From Oligoflexia bacterium (GTDB lineage: Bacteria > Bdellovibrionota_G > JANQFH01), in the NCBI GenBank assembly GCA_028277945.1, contig JANQFH010000021.1, positions 251,722 through 315,721 of the forward strand: a DNA stretch of 64,000 bases, in the 5' to 3' direction. A program made the translations under genes and the position numbers. Shown here piece by piece: positions 25,493 to 34,917 of this stretch (its first letter is position 1; every line of letters begins with the position of its first letter). The notes beneath the pieces were generated by a model. It was not told where the DNA came from. It did not search any database and saw only the letters and a program-made list of their open reading frames with translations.

Positions 25493-27907
25493 ATGGGCTC
25501 ACCCAAGAAGAAAGCGTCAAAAAAAGAGGATGCACTGGTCCTGCCGCTGTTGCCGGTAAAGGATACGGTTATCTTTCCCCATATCTACAGCCCGCTGTTT
25601 GTGGGTCGCGAACCCTCGCTGCTGGCGATTGAACAGGCGCTTAAGGGCAACAAACTTCTCTTCCTTACCGCGCAGAAGAGCGAGCATGAAGAGCTGCCCA
25701 AACCTGGCGGCCTTTATAATAGTGGCTGTATTACCTCTATTGTCAGGGTTCACAAGCTACCCACCGGCACGATGAAGATCCTGGTACAAGGGGTTAGTCG
25801 CGCTAACGTGCTGCGTTTCTTGGAGACCTCCCCCTATATGCGCGTGGAGGTGGCGCCCGTGAACGAGCCTAGCGTCGGTGGCGAAGATGAAGAGACAGCA
25901 CGTAATCTGCTCTACAACGTTAAGGACAATCTTGAGAAGATGATCTCCATGGGCAAGATGCTGTCACCTGATCTGCTCATTTCAATTGATGACATTACTG
26001 AGCCAGCCAAGTTTGCCGATCTGGTAGCGGCAAAATTTGGCTTTGATGTCGAAGAGCTGCAAGACATTCTTGAGACCTTGGACCCACTGATGCGGCTGCA
26101 TAAGGTCCATGATCTCGTTCTAGCAGAGCTTGACGTCCTGAGCGCAAAGCGGGAGGTGGAATTTCCCAAGATGGAAATGCCGCATGGTCGGCGTGAACAG
26201 TATCTGCGAGATCAATTGAAAGCTATACGTAATGAGCTTGGTGAGAGTGACCCGCGTTCTGAAGAGATCCAAGAGTATCGACGCCGGCTAAACAACGTCA
26301 AGATGCCAGCAGAGGTTTTAGAAGAGGCGGAGAGACAGATGCGGCGTCTTGAGGGGATGCACCCAGAAGCCGCTGAGGCCAGCATTGTCAGGACTTATTT
26401 AGATTACCTTATTGAAATCCCTTGGCTAAAGAACAGCAAGGATAACATTGACTTAAAAGCAGCCAAGAAGATTCTCGATCGAGATCACTACGGCCTTGAT
26501 ATTGTCAAAGACCGTATTCTCGAGTTTCTTGGTGTCTGCAAACTGAAGCAGAACATGAAGGGGCCCATTCTCTGTCTTGTAGGGCCGCCGGGTGTTGGTA
26601 AGACCTCGCTTGGACGCTCGATTGCTCAAGCCATGGGGCGAGAGTTTGTCCGTTGTTCCTTGGGAGGCGTGAAGGATGAGGCTGAGATACGTGGCCACCG
26701 TCGTACCTATGTGGGTGCCATGCCCGGTAAAATTATACAGGGGCTTAAGCAGGCGGGAACCAACAATCCCGTCTTTATTCTAGATGAGGTTGACAAGGTA
26801 GGCGCAGACTTTCGTGGGGATCCGGCTGCAGCACTACTTGAGGTACTGGATCCAGAGCAGAATGACACTTTCCGTGATCATTATCTTAATCTTCCCTTTG
26901 ATCTGTCTAATGTGATGTTCATTGCCACCGCCAATCTGACCGATCCCATTCCAGTGGCGCTAAAGGATAGAATGGAGGTCATCCAGATTGCGGGGTATAC
27001 GCCGGAAGAGAAGTTAGAGATTGCTAAACAGTACTTGGTACCCAAGCAACTCAAAGAAAATGGTATTAGTAATCGTTATTTAAAGATCGGCAAGCGTGCC
27101 TGTCTGAAGATTATTGAAGGTTATACACGCGAAGCGGGAGTACGTGAGCTGGAACGTAAACTCGGTGCGGTTAGTCGTAAGGTGGCAAGAAAAGTGGCAG
27201 AAGGCGAGACCAAGACCGTCACTATTAACGACAAAAATTTACAGAAGTATCTTGGTGCGACAAAATATCGTTCTGAACTTGAACGCCACGATGTCGGCGT
27301 GGGCTGTGCTATTGGCCTCGCCTGGACTGCTTTTGGTGGTGATACGCTGCTCATCGAGGTCAGTCTGATGCGCGGTAAAGGCAAGCTGACCATCACCGGA
27401 TCTCTTGGTGATGTCATGAAAGAGTCGGTTAAGGCGGCAGTGAGTTTTGTGCGTGCAAATGCTCCGCGTTGGAAGTTACCAGAGAGCCTTTTTTCTAGCT
27501 ATGACACGCATGTCCATATACCCGAAGGAGCGACTCCGAAAGATGGGCCTTCAGCAGGGGTTACGATTGCTACGGCAGTTGTTTCTGCCTTCGCCAAGGT
27601 GAAGGTACGCAATGACATTGCCATGACCGGGGAGGTCACCCTGCGTGGCCGCATTCTTCCCGTGGGCGGTATCAAAGAGAAGATCCTTGCTGCAGGTAGA
27701 CATAAGATTTCGCATGTGATCATCCCAGAAAAGAACAAGCCAGATCTTAAGGAGATTCCGGCGCAATTGTTGACAGGAGTTACAGTGACTACCGTCAGTA
27801 CGATGGAAGATGTTCTTGACATCGCTCTGGTTGGCGGTATTTCTTCACTCATCAAGAAGAGCGCGGCTATTGACGAAAGTGGCTTCGAGCCAGGTGTAGC
27901 CGTTTAA
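25493..27907 (+). CDS. lon: ATP-dependent protease Lon
   Basis: 804 residues, a normal LonA. The N-terminal substrate-binding domain starts LPLLPVKDTVIFPHI, a coiled-coil region covers about 180-300, and the AAA+ module has Walker A GPPGVGKTS at about 364-372 and FILDEVDKVG. The protease domain has the Ser/Lys dyad: Ser687 in DGPSAG and Lys730 in GGIKEK, spaced 43 as in the E. coli enzyme. It degrades misfolded and regulatory proteins in the cytoplasm. No ribosome site precedes the ATG and a promoter abuts it (separate entry). No HrcA or sigma32 site was recognised. Confidence 0.97.
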   Translation: MGSPKKKASKKEDALVLPLLPVKDTVIFPHIYSPLFVGREPSLLAIEQALKGNKLLFLTAQKSEHEELPKPGGLYNSGCITSIVRVHKLPTGTMKILVQGVSRANVLRFLETSPYMRVEVAPVNEPSVGGEDEETARNLLYNVKDNLEKMISMGKMLSPDLLISIDDITEPAKFADLVAAKFGFDVEELQDILETLDPLMRLHKVHDLVLAELDVLSAKREVEFPKMEMPHGRREQYLRDQLKAIRNELGESDPRSEEIQEYRRRLNNVKMPAEVLEEAERQMRRLEGMHPEAAEASIVRTYLDYLIEIPWLKNSKDNIDLKAAKKILDRDHYGLDIVKDRILEFLGVCKLKQNMKGPILCLVGPPGVGKTSLGRSIAQAMGREFVRCSLGGVKDEAEIRGHRRTYVGAMPGKIIQGLKQAGTNNPVFILDEVDKVGADFRGDPAAALLEVLDPEQNDTFRDHYLNLPFDLSNVMFIATANLTDPIPVALKDRMEVIQIAGYTPEEKLEIAKQYLVPKQLKENGISNRYLKIGKRACLKIIEGYTREAGVRELERKLGAVSRKVARKVAEGETKTVTINDKNLQKYLGATKYRSELERHDVGVGCAIGLAWTAFGGDTLLIEVSLMRGKGKLTITGSLGDVMKESVKAAVSFVRANAPRWKLPESLFSSYDTHVHIPEGATPKDGPSAGVTIATAVVSAFAKVKVRNDIAMTGEVTLRGRILPVGGIKEKILAAGRHKISHVIIPEKNKPDLKEIPAQLLTGVTVTTVSTMEDVLDIALVGGISSLIKKSAAIDESGFEPGVAV

Positions 27908-27913
27908 AGCCAG

Positions 27914-28954
27914 GTGATGAACTTACATATCGACCTGCTTGTCATAGTCCTTCTCCTGTGTTGTTCAGCCTTTTTTTCCAGTTCTGAGACGGCACTATTT
28001 TCACTGAATCGTTTACGTTTGAAACGTAAGGCCGAGAAACACCCACTCTCCTCTTGGTTTGTGAGTCGGCTGCTTGAACATCCAAGGAGTCTGCTACAGA
28101 TCATTCTGATCGGTAACGAAGTCACGAACACGGCGACTTCAGTGGTGGTTGCTGCCTTCTGTTATAATCTCTTTCATGACAAGGTTCCTCCGGTAATTGC
28201 CACACTTATACCCGTAGTTGTCGCCACCCCTCTGTTGATGATCTTTGGTGAGATTGGCCCAAAGGCTGTCGCCATCCAAAGACCTGAACAGATATCTCGT
28301 CTCAATGCGCCGCTGTTAACGGTTTTTTCATTTGTCGTTCGCCCGTTACAGCTGGTGATCGATAGGTTTGTACGCTGGTTTGTAGAAGGAGTGTTGCGCG
28401 TTCCATTGCGCAGCCGTGTCGATCTGGCAGCGAATCTCGATGAAGATACCTTTCGCTCCATGCTTGATATCACCCATAGCGAAGGCGAAGTCGAAGGTAG
28501 TGAACGCGAGTTTATACACCGGGTTCTCGAATTAGATGATATCCAGGTCAGAGAACTTATGACCAGGCGAGAGAAGGTTTTTGCTCTAGAGCTGTCAACA
28601 CCTTTGGAGAAGAGCATCGATGAAATAAAACGACAGCGATTCTCTAGAATTCCAATCTATCAAAACAGTAGCAGCAAGATCGTTGGCATACTCTATACAA
28701 AAGATTTGCTGCGTCAGCACAACGGCAGTCGCGGATATCTTAAGTCTTTGATGCGCTCCGCTTACATTATTCCGCAAACGAGAAACGTCTCAAAGCTGCT
28801 ACGCGATTTTCAAGAACACCGTATTCATATAGCGATTGTCGTTAATGAGTATGGCGACTTTGTTGGTGTGATTACGATGCAAGACATCCTTGAGCGCCTG
28901 TTTGGTAGTGGCTTTCCAGAGCAAGTCGAAGAGATGCAGAGGCCAGACGTATGA
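27914..28954 (+). CDS. CNNM/DUF21-CBS membrane protein, short form
   Basis: 346 residues. A DUF21/CNNM membrane domain covers about 1-180 (SAFFSSSETALFSLNRLRLK, IGNEVTNTATSVVVA), then two CBS motifs at about 210-335 (VRELMTRREKVFAL, VVNEYGDFVGVITMQDILERLFG). It ends right after the CBS pair and lacks the C-terminal CorC_HlyC domain found in the paralogue that follows. The family is linked to magnesium/cobalt efflux. The start (GTG 27914 or ATG 27917) is 6 bases after lon, and its end overlaps the paralogue by ATGA. Confidence 0.88.
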   Translation: MMNLHIDLLVIVLLLCCSAFFSSSETALFSLNRLRLKRKAEKHPLSSWFVSRLLEHPRSLLQIILIGNEVTNTATSVVVAAFCYNLFHDKVPPVIATLIPVVVATPLLMIFGEIGPKAVAIQRPEQISRLNAPLLTVFSFVVRPLQLVIDRFVRWFVEGVLRVPLRSRVDLAANLDEDTFRSMLDITHSEGEVEGSEREFIHRVLELDDIQVRELMTRREKVFALELSTPLEKSIDEIKRQRFSRIPIYQNSSSKIVGILYTKDLLRQHNGSRGYLKSLMRSAYIIPQTRNVSKLLRDFQEHRIHIAIVVNEYGDFVGVITMQDILERLFGSGFPEQVEEMQRPDV

Positions 28955-30195
28955 CGTTGGTGTGGGTTTTTCTGGCTATTTTGGCCTGTCTAGTAGCAGA
29001 GGGTTTTTTTAGTGGCTCTGAGATTGCCATTGTCTCTATCAATCGCGTGCGCCTGAGAAGCTTGGTGGCCAAGGGTAACGAAAAGGCGAAGATGGTGGCG
29101 CAACTGCTACGCAACCCTGAGTGGTTACTTGGTACCACTTTACTGGGGACCAATGTTTCAACGGTGACGGCAGGAACCTTGGCAACTTACGTTGTCATCA
29201 CACTCTTGGGAGAGCAGTACAGCTATGTCGCTATTATCATCATGGCACCGATAATTTTGATCTTTTCGGAGATCGTACCGAAGACCATTGCCCATGTGCG
29301 GACCGAGACATTTGCTTTAAGTGTGGTGGGCCCACTTCATGTTGCGCGGACGCTTTTGAAACCCTTAGTGTGGTTGCTTGCTAGAGTTTCCAAGTTGTTT
29401 ACGGCTACAACTTCTAAGAGTGGCATGACCCGAAGTCCGTTGATGACACGCGAAGATCTGGAATTCGCCATTCGTTCAGCTGGTCAGCGTGGTGGGTTGA
29501 AGGCGATTGAGCGGCAAATGATACATCGCATTTTTGAGTTTCAAGACACCACGGTCGACGAGGTGATGATCCCACTCATTGAGGTGGTTGCTTTAGCGGC
29601 TGATGCCAAGGTTGAGGACGCTGTTAACATCACGGTGAAGCAGGGGATTTCGCGTATTCCTATCTACCAGGATCGTGTCGATAACATTGTTGGTGTACTG
29701 GTGACTTCCGATCTGCTCTTCCAAGATCGCAAAGATGCGAAAGACCTCTCTGAGCTGATGCGCCCACCGGTTTTTGTGCCTGAGTCCAAGCCTATCAAGG
29801 ATATGCTACAGGAGTTTCGCAGATCTTCGGTCAATCTTGCTGTGGTTGTTGATGAGTATGGCGGGGCTGTTGGAATTGTTACGGTCGAAGATATACTTGA
29901 GGAGGTCGTTGGTGAGATTGAGGATGAGTATGACCGGCGTAAGCAGCTGTATAAAAAAATTCGTAAAAATCTGTTTGTTGTAGATCCGCGTATTGAAATC
30001 GATCGGCTGCGCGAACTGCTAGGTATTGAGATTCCGGCTGGCGATTATGAGACGCTTGCGGGTTTTCTGCTGACTGAGATGAAACGCATTCCCAAGGTGG
30101 GTGAGCGGGTACGTTATGGGACCTACACCTTCCGGGTTACCGATGCTACTGACCGCGCCATCGAACAGGTGCAGATTTCCATCGACTCGCGTTAA
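28951..30195 (+). CDS. CNNM/DUF21-CBS-CorC membrane protein, full form
   Basis: 414 residues. DUF21 membrane domain at about 1-185 (AEGFFSGSEIAIVSINRVRLRS, GTNVSTVTAGTLATYVV), CBS pair at about 210-325 (DEVMIPLIEVVALAAD, VVDEYGGAVGIVTVEDILEEVVGEIEDEYD), and the CorC_HlyC transporter-associated domain at about 335-414 (DYETLAGFLLTEMKRIPKVGERV). This is the complete architecture of HlyC/CorC family ion-transport proteins. It overlaps the shorter paralogue by 4 bases, so the two are made together and may pair. Confidence 0.92.
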   Translation: MTLVWVFLAILACLVAEGFFSGSEIAIVSINRVRLRSLVAKGNEKAKMVAQLLRNPEWLLGTTLLGTNVSTVTAGTLATYVVITLLGEQYSYVAIIIMAPIILIFSEIVPKTIAHVRTETFALSVVGPLHVARTLLKPLVWLLARVSKLFTATTSKSGMTRSPLMTREDLEFAIRSAGQRGGLKAIERQMIHRIFEFQDTTVDEVMIPLIEVVALAADAKVEDAVNITVKQGISRIPIYQDRVDNIVGVLVTSDLLFQDRKDAKDLSELMRPPVFVPESKPIKDMLQEFRRSSVNLAVVVDEYGGAVGIVTVEDILEEVVGEIEDEYDRRKQLYKKIRKNLFVVDPRIEIDRLRELLGIEIPAGDYETLAGFLLTEMKRIPKVGERVRYGTYTFRVTDATDRAIEQVQISIDSR

Positions 30196-30210
30196 AACTA
30201 GGGGAAACTA

Positions 30211-30224
30211 GGGGGACGGAGGTT
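30211..30224 (+). repeat. REP-like motif GGGACGGAGGTT, copy 1
   Basis: GGGGGACGGAGGTT lies 15 bases after the stop of the CNNM gene. It shares the 12-mer GGGACGGAGGTT with copies at 40670, 41069 and (inverted) 42136. A short direct repeat of AAACTAGGGG sits just before it. Confidence 0.55.
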
Positions 30225-30305
30225 GGATCTCGATGCATCCGTATTCAAGAAATAATTCTATAAAAACAATTAGTTAGATTTCAACAGGGTGCTGGCGGCG
30301 ATCGC

Positions 30306-30334
30306 TTGCGCGATTCTACCATTGCCGGTATATA
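30306..30334 (+). promoter_or_regulatory. pur operon promoter
   Basis: TTGCGC (30306-30311), 17 bases, TATATA (30329-30334), then about 23 bases to purC with a GGAGG site. It lies in the only sizeable gap before purC. No purine-riboswitch-like conserved core was recognised between it and the start codon. Confidence 0.5.
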
Positions 30335-30363
30335 CCGCAGTGAAAAACCACTCGGAGGATGCA

Positions 30364-31077
30364 ATGATGAAAAAGGATTTTCTCTATGAAGGCAAGGCCA
30401 AGATCCTCTACCAGACGGAACAACCGGACCGTGTGGTTGCCTACTTCAAAGACGACGCGACAGGTTTTGATGGCACTAAAAGGGGCAAGATTGTCGATAA
30501 GGGGGTGGTCAATGCCTCAGTGAGTGCGGCGCTCTTCAAGACTCTCGAGGGTCACGGCATAGCGACTCACTTTATTGAGAGGATTTCTGATCGCGAGCTA
30601 CTGTTTGAAAAGCTGGATATTATCTTAGTCGAAGTGATTGTTCGCAATGTTGCTGCTGGTAGCATTTGTAAGCGACTTGGGCTTGAGAGAGGTCAAAAGT
30701 TTGAGCCGCCGTTAGTAGAGTTTTTCTATAAAAATGATGAGCTTCACGATCCGCTCATTCGTGATGACCATGTGCTGTTACTTGGCTTGGCAACAAAAAA
30801 CGAAATCGAACATTTAAAAAAGCAGGCGCTCAAGGTCAATCATGTGTTGTGCGAGGTTTTTGATAAGGTGGGCATTACGCTAGTAGATTTCAAATTGGAG
30901 TTTGGTCGCACCAAAGATGGCACCGTGTTGTTGGGCGATGAAATCTGTCCTGATACCTGCAGGCTGTGGGATAAAGAGAGCGGTAAAGTGCTTGATAAAG
31001 ATCGGTTTCGTTTTGACATGGGCGAGGTAGAATCTGCCTACCAGGAAGTATTGCAGCGCATTGGAGTCTTAGGTTGA
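30364..31077 (+). CDS. purC: Phosphoribosylaminoimidazole-succinocarboxamide synthase
   Basis: 237 residues from ATG 30364 (or the adjacent ATG 30367), after GGAGG; the longer open frame upstream has no ribosome site. SAICAR synthetase motifs: LYEGKAKILY at the N-terminus, DDATGFDGTKRG, LVEVIVRNVAAGS and GDEICPDTCRLW. It joins CAIR and aspartate in purine synthesis. It heads a run purC-purS-purL-purF with overlaps and short gaps. Length is normal. Confidence 0.97.
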   Translation: MMKKDFLYEGKAKILYQTEQPDRVVAYFKDDATGFDGTKRGKIVDKGVVNASVSAALFKTLEGHGIATHFIERISDRELLFEKLDIILVEVIVRNVAAGSICKRLGLERGQKFEPPLVEFFYKNDELHDPLIRDDHVLLLGLATKNEIEHLKKQALKVNHVLCEVFDKVGITLVDFKLEFGRTKDGTVLLGDEICPDTCRLWDKESGKVLDKDRFRFDMGEVESAYQEVLQRIGVLG

Positions 31078-31310
31078 AGCGGGTCAATGTATACATTACG
31101 CCGAAACAAGAGGTGCTCGACCCACAGGGTAAGGCAATCCAGGCCAGTTTAGACCTTATCGGCTTTGCCGGTATTGTAGAGATACGTCTCGGTAAGTTTA
31201 TCCAGATGAGAATGGAAAATCCCAATAGTGAAACGCTCGATTCTATTTGTAATAAGCTTCTTGCCAATACCGTCATCGAAGATTATCGTTATGAAATCCT
31301 TGATGAATGA
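31074..31310 (+). CDS. purS: FGAM synthase subunit PurS
   Basis: 78 residues, typical. The TTG start overlaps the purC stop as TTGA. VYITPKQEVLDPQGKAIQASL and GFAGIVEIRLGKFIQM are the PurS signatures. In the Bacillus-type system PurS, PurQ and PurL form the glutamine-dependent FGAM synthase, with PurS bridging the other two. PurL follows after 12 bases; PurQ is not between them. Confidence 0.95.
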   Translation: MKRVNVYITPKQEVLDPQGKAIQASLDLIGFAGIVEIRLGKFIQMRMENPNSETLDSICNKLLANTVIEDYRYEILDE

Positions 31311-31322
31311 ACAGGTACTGCA

Positions 31323-33548
31323 GTGATGCAGGATTTCCTGTTTGCCGACCACTCCTCTTACATCAATACTGCTAAAGAGATGGGACTTACCTCTGAGGAG
31401 GCGCAGTTGGCCATGAACAAGCTTGGCCGACGACCCAACTACGTTGAGCTGGGAATGATCGCGGCGATGTGGAGCGAGCACTGTAGCTACAAAAGCAGTC
31501 GGCTTTTACTCAAAAACCTACCTACAGAGGGCAAGCATGTCTTGCAGGGTCCGGGCGAAAACGCCGGTATCGTTGACTTTGGTGATGGTTTGGCGCTCTG
31601 TTTCAAGATTGAGAGCCACAACCATCCGTCGTTTATCGAGCCTTACCAGGGTGCGGCCACAGGTGTTGGTGGTATTCTGCGTGATATCTTTACCATGGGA
31701 GCTCGCCCTGTAGCCTTTATGAACAGTTTACGCTTTGGCCAACCTGAAGATGCTCGTAGTCGTTATCTGGTCAAGGGCGTGGTTCAGGGGATTGGTGGTT
31801 ATGGTAACTGCGTGGGCATACCCACGGTTGGTGGTGAAGCCTACTTTGACACCGCCTATCAGGGTAACATTTTGGTGAATGCCTTTTGTGTTGGTGTCGT
31901 CGACAGAGAAAAGATATTCCTAGCGCGTGCACAGGGTGAGGGCAACCTCGTTGTCTACCTTGGTTCTAAGACGGGCCGCGATGGTATCCACGGCGCCACT
32001 ATGGCAAGCGATAGCCTTAGCTCAGAGGCGGAGCAGCGTCGACCGACGGTTCAGGTTGGCGACCCATTTACCGGTAAACTCCTCATGGAAGCGACGTTGG
32101 CTATGATGGCGGAGGGTCTCATTGTTGGCATACAGGATATGGGGGCTGCAGGCCTGACCTGTTCGATTGCCGAGATGAGTTCCAAGGGCAAGTGTGGCAT
32201 GGAGGTAGACCTGGCTCTTGTGCCTTGTCGTGAGAAACAGATGGGGCCACATGAGATTTTGCTGAGCGAGAGCCAAGAACGTATGCTGTTGGTGTGCCGG
32301 CCAGATGATCGACAGGCAGTTTTTGACATCGCTAAGAAGTGGGGTGTGGATGCCGCGGTGATTGGTCAGGTGACCGCGACTCCACGTCTGCGTCTAAAAT
32401 TTCATGGCGAAGCTGTGGTTGATCTGCCGCCAGAAATCCTTAATGAGGCGGCGCCAGTCTACAGACGACCCACACAACAGCCAGGGCAGAGAGCAGAGTA
32501 CGCCGAGAAGACAGCAGAACACAGTGTTGGTAAAGATGCTGGCGAGTTGCTGGTGGCGCTGCTGCGGTCACCCAATCTTGGCTGTCGACGTTGGATTTAC
32601 CAACAGTACGATCACAGTATTGGCACGGATGTTGTCTTTGGCCCTGGGGGTGATGCGGCACTACTGCGACTTAAAGGTTCCTCTTTGGGTCTGGCGATGA
32701 GCTGTAATGGCAATGGCTCCTACTGTGCTGCGGATCCTTATAAGGGCGCGATGATTGCAGTATGTGAGTCAGCACGCAATCTCGCCTGTGTTGGTGCCAC
32801 ACCACTGGGTTTAAGCAATTGTCTCAACTTTGGTAACCCAGAGCATCCAGAGATCATGTGGCAATTTGAACGCACGATTGCCGGCATGCGGACCGCATGC
32901 GAGCGCCTAGATATACCGGTGATCAGCGGCAACGTCAGCTTTTATAATGAGAACAATACGACGGACATCCCTCCCACACCTGTGATTGCCATGTGCGGCC
33001 GAGTCGAAAGGGTTTGTCGTGATGTTACGGCCAACTTTTGCCAGTCCGGTGACGACATCTATCTCCTTGGCGCTACTCTGCCTTCGGGTTGTCTGCAGGG
33101 TGAGATCGCCCGTTTGCTCTTTCCTGAGCGTGGCTGGCCACCATGTCCTGACATTGATGTTGGCTTAGAGCTGAGCGTGCATCAGGTTGTGCGGGAGTTG
33201 GTTGCATCTGGCTATATTCATACAGCTCACGACTGTGCGGAGGGTGGTCTTGCCGTGGCTCTTGCTGAGTGCTGTTGCAGTACCACGGGGATTGGCGCCA
33301 AAGTCAAGCTGTCATCGGATTTCACCGCCTTGGACCTCTTTACCGAAGAACAGTCACGTGTCATCATTGCCGCAGCAAAGCAGCATGCTGTGAAAATCCA
33401 AGCAGTTGCTGAGAAACACGGCTGTCCGTTGCAGCAAATCGGCACAACCGGAGGTGAGAGGCTTGAGATTGCGGGTCTGTTATCACTGCCTGTTGTCGAG
33501 GTACAGAACGCCCGGAATGACTTTTTTTCTACCTGTTTTAGGAACTGA
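31323..33548 (+). CDS. purL: FGAM synthase subunit II, small PurL
   Basis: 741 residues, the small PurL form that needs separate PurS and Pur[12 protein letters not shown] at about 50, [27 protein letters not shown] at about 95, [15 protein letters not shown] at about 270 and [16 protein letters not shown] at about 635 mark its two ATP-grasp-like halves. It converts FGAR to FGAM with ammonia from PurQ. The start is GTG 31323 or ATG 31326. purF follows after 2 bases. Confidence 0.97.
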   Translation: MMQDFLFADHSSYINTAKEMGLTSEEAQLAMNKLGRRPNYVELGMIAAMWSEHCSYKSSRLLLKNLPTEGKHVLQGPGENAGIVDFGDGLALCFKIESHNHPSFIEPYQGAATGVGGILRDIFTMGARPVAFMNSLRFGQPEDARSRYLVKGVVQGIGGYGNCVGIPTVGGEAYFDTAYQGNILVNAFCVGVVDREKIFLARAQGEGNLVVYLGSKTGRDGIHGATMASDSLSSEAEQRRPTVQVGDPFTGKLLMEATLAMMAEGLIVGIQDMGAAGLTCSIAEMSSKGKCGMEVDLALVPCREKQMGPHEILLSESQERMLLVCRPDDRQAVFDIAKKWGVDAAVIGQVTATPRLRLKFHGEAVVDLPPEILNEAAPVYRRPTQQPGQRAEYAEKTAEHSVGKDAGELLVALLRSPNLGCRRWIYQQYDHSIGTDVVFGPGGDAALLRLKGSSLGLAMSCNGNGSYCAADPYKGAMIAVCESARNLACVGATPLGLSNCLNFGNPEHPEIMWQFERTIAGMRTACERLDIPVISGNVSFYNENNTTDIPPTPVIAMCGRVERVCRDVTANFCQSGDDIYLLGATLPSGCLQGEIARLLFPERGWPPCPDIDVGLELSVHQVVRELVASGYIHTAHDCAEGGLAVALAECCCSTTGIGAKVKLSSDFTALDLFTEEQSRVIIAAAKQHAVKIQAVAEKHGCPLQQIGTTGGERLEIAGLLSLPVVEVQNARNDFFSTCFRN

Positions 33549-33550
33549 CA

Positions 33551-34915
33551 ATGTGTGGCATCTTTTCAGCTTGGGGAATAGAAGACGCTAGCAACCACGT
33601 CTACCTTGGACTCTACGCCTTGCAACACCGTGGGCAAGAGAGTTTTGGTATTGTTTCTACAGATGGCGAGCAGTTTTATATGAAGAAGAAGATGTGCCTG
33701 GTGGCTGATGCTTTCCATCCAACCACGTTGAAGATGTTGCGTGGTCGAGGTGCGATTGGTCATGTGCGCTACTCGACCAGTGGCCCTAGCGTGATGCGCA
33801 ACATGCAACCCATCCACGCACAGCTCCACGATGGTGAAGTAGCACTTGCCCATAATGGGAACCTTGTGAACGCACCGACTTTAAGAAGGCAGCTGCATCA
33901 GGAAGGCATGATCTTTCAATCCAGTTTGGACACCGAGCTTATATTTCATCTGATGGCGCGCTCGCAGGCGACCAGTCTGAAGGAACGTTTTTTTGAGTCC
34001 CTAACACAGGTACGGGGTGCCTACTCGTTGGTAATGATGACTCATAATCAGCTGCTGCTGGCACGCGACCCCTATGGCTATCGTCCGTTGATTCTTGGGG
34101 AGTACCGTGATGGATTAGTGGCCGGCAGCGAGACATGTGCCTTTGACCTTATTGGTGCCAAGTTTGTCAGAGAGTTGGAGCCAGGAGAGGTGGTCTGTGT
34201 GGACCAACAAGGCAAGACGACGTCTGATTTTCTGCCGAGAGTGGCGCGACAGGCGTATTGTGTGTTTGAGCACGTTTATTTAGCTCGACCGGACAGTCAC
34301 GTCTTTGGCGAAAATGTCTACTCAGCTCGTAAAGCCATGGGCCGCCGACTGGCGCAAGAACACCCGGTTACAGCGGATGTTGTCGTTCCAGTACCAGATT
34401 CAGGGGTTCCGGCCGCACTTGGCTACAGTGAGGAGTGTAAGATACCATTTGATTTTGGTCTAATCCGAAACCACTACGTTCACCGGACATTTATAGAGCC
34501 AGACCAGAGAATTCGTAATTTTGGCGTGCGTGTAAAGCTCAATCTACAGCGCACCATTCTCAAAAACAAAAGTGTTGTGGTAGTGGATGATTCTATCGTA
34601 CGTGGCACTACCAGCCGTAAGATTATCGGCATGCTCCGAGAAGCAGGTGCGAGAAGTGTGCACATGCGAGTCAGCTCACCGGCGATCACGCATCCGTGCC
34701 ATTTTGGTATAGACACACCGACGCGACAGGAGCTGATTGGTGCCAACAAGAGTGTCGAGGAGATTCGTGGCTATCTTAACGTTGACTCCCTTGGCTACCT
34801 TAGTCAGGAGGGCATGTTGAGCGTTTTAGCGCAGACAAAGGATTCCTACTGTGTCGGTTGTTTTAGCGGCCGCTATCCAGAAGCTGTTGATGTTGAATTA
34901 ACCAACCCGTCCTAG
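33551..34915 (+). CDS. purF: Amidophosphoribosyltransferase
   Basis: 454 residues. Cys2 in MCGIFSAWG is the glutaminase nucleophile with no propeptide to remove. The PRPP loop is VVVVDDSIVRGTTSRK near residue 345. Cysteines in AYCVFEHVY, HPCHFGID and SYCVGC match the four ligands of the iron-sulfur cluster in Bacillus PurF, so the enzyme is probably of that oxygen-sensitive type. It performs the first committed step of purine synthesis. AGGAA precedes the ATG. Confidence 0.97.
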   Translation: MCGIFSAWGIEDASNHVYLGLYALQHRGQESFGIVSTDGEQFYMKKKMCLVADAFHPTTLKMLRGRGAIGHVRYSTSGPSVMRNMQPIHAQLHDGEVALAHNGNLVNAPTLRRQLHQEGMIFQSSLDTELIFHLMARSQATSLKERFFESLTQVRGAYSLVMMTHNQLLLARDPYGYRPLILGEYRDGLVAGSETCAFDLIGAKFVRELEPGEVVCVDQQGKTTSDFLPRVARQAYCVFEHVYLARPDSHVFGENVYSARKAMGRRLAQEHPVTADVVVPVPDSGVPAALGYSEECKIPFDFGLIRNHYVHRTFIEPDQRIRNFGVRVKLNLQRTILKNKSVVVVDDSIVRGTTSRKIIGMLREAGARSVHMRVSSPAITHPCHFGIDTPTRQELIGANKSVEEIRGYLNVDSLGYLSQEGMLSVLAQTKDSYCVGCFSGRYPEAVDVELTNPS

Positions 34916-34917
34916 CC

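Noticed and set aside
30196-30363. Purine riboswitch upstream of purC
   Set aside because: The gap is short, the promoter lies only about 30 bases before purC, and no conserved aptamer core is seen.
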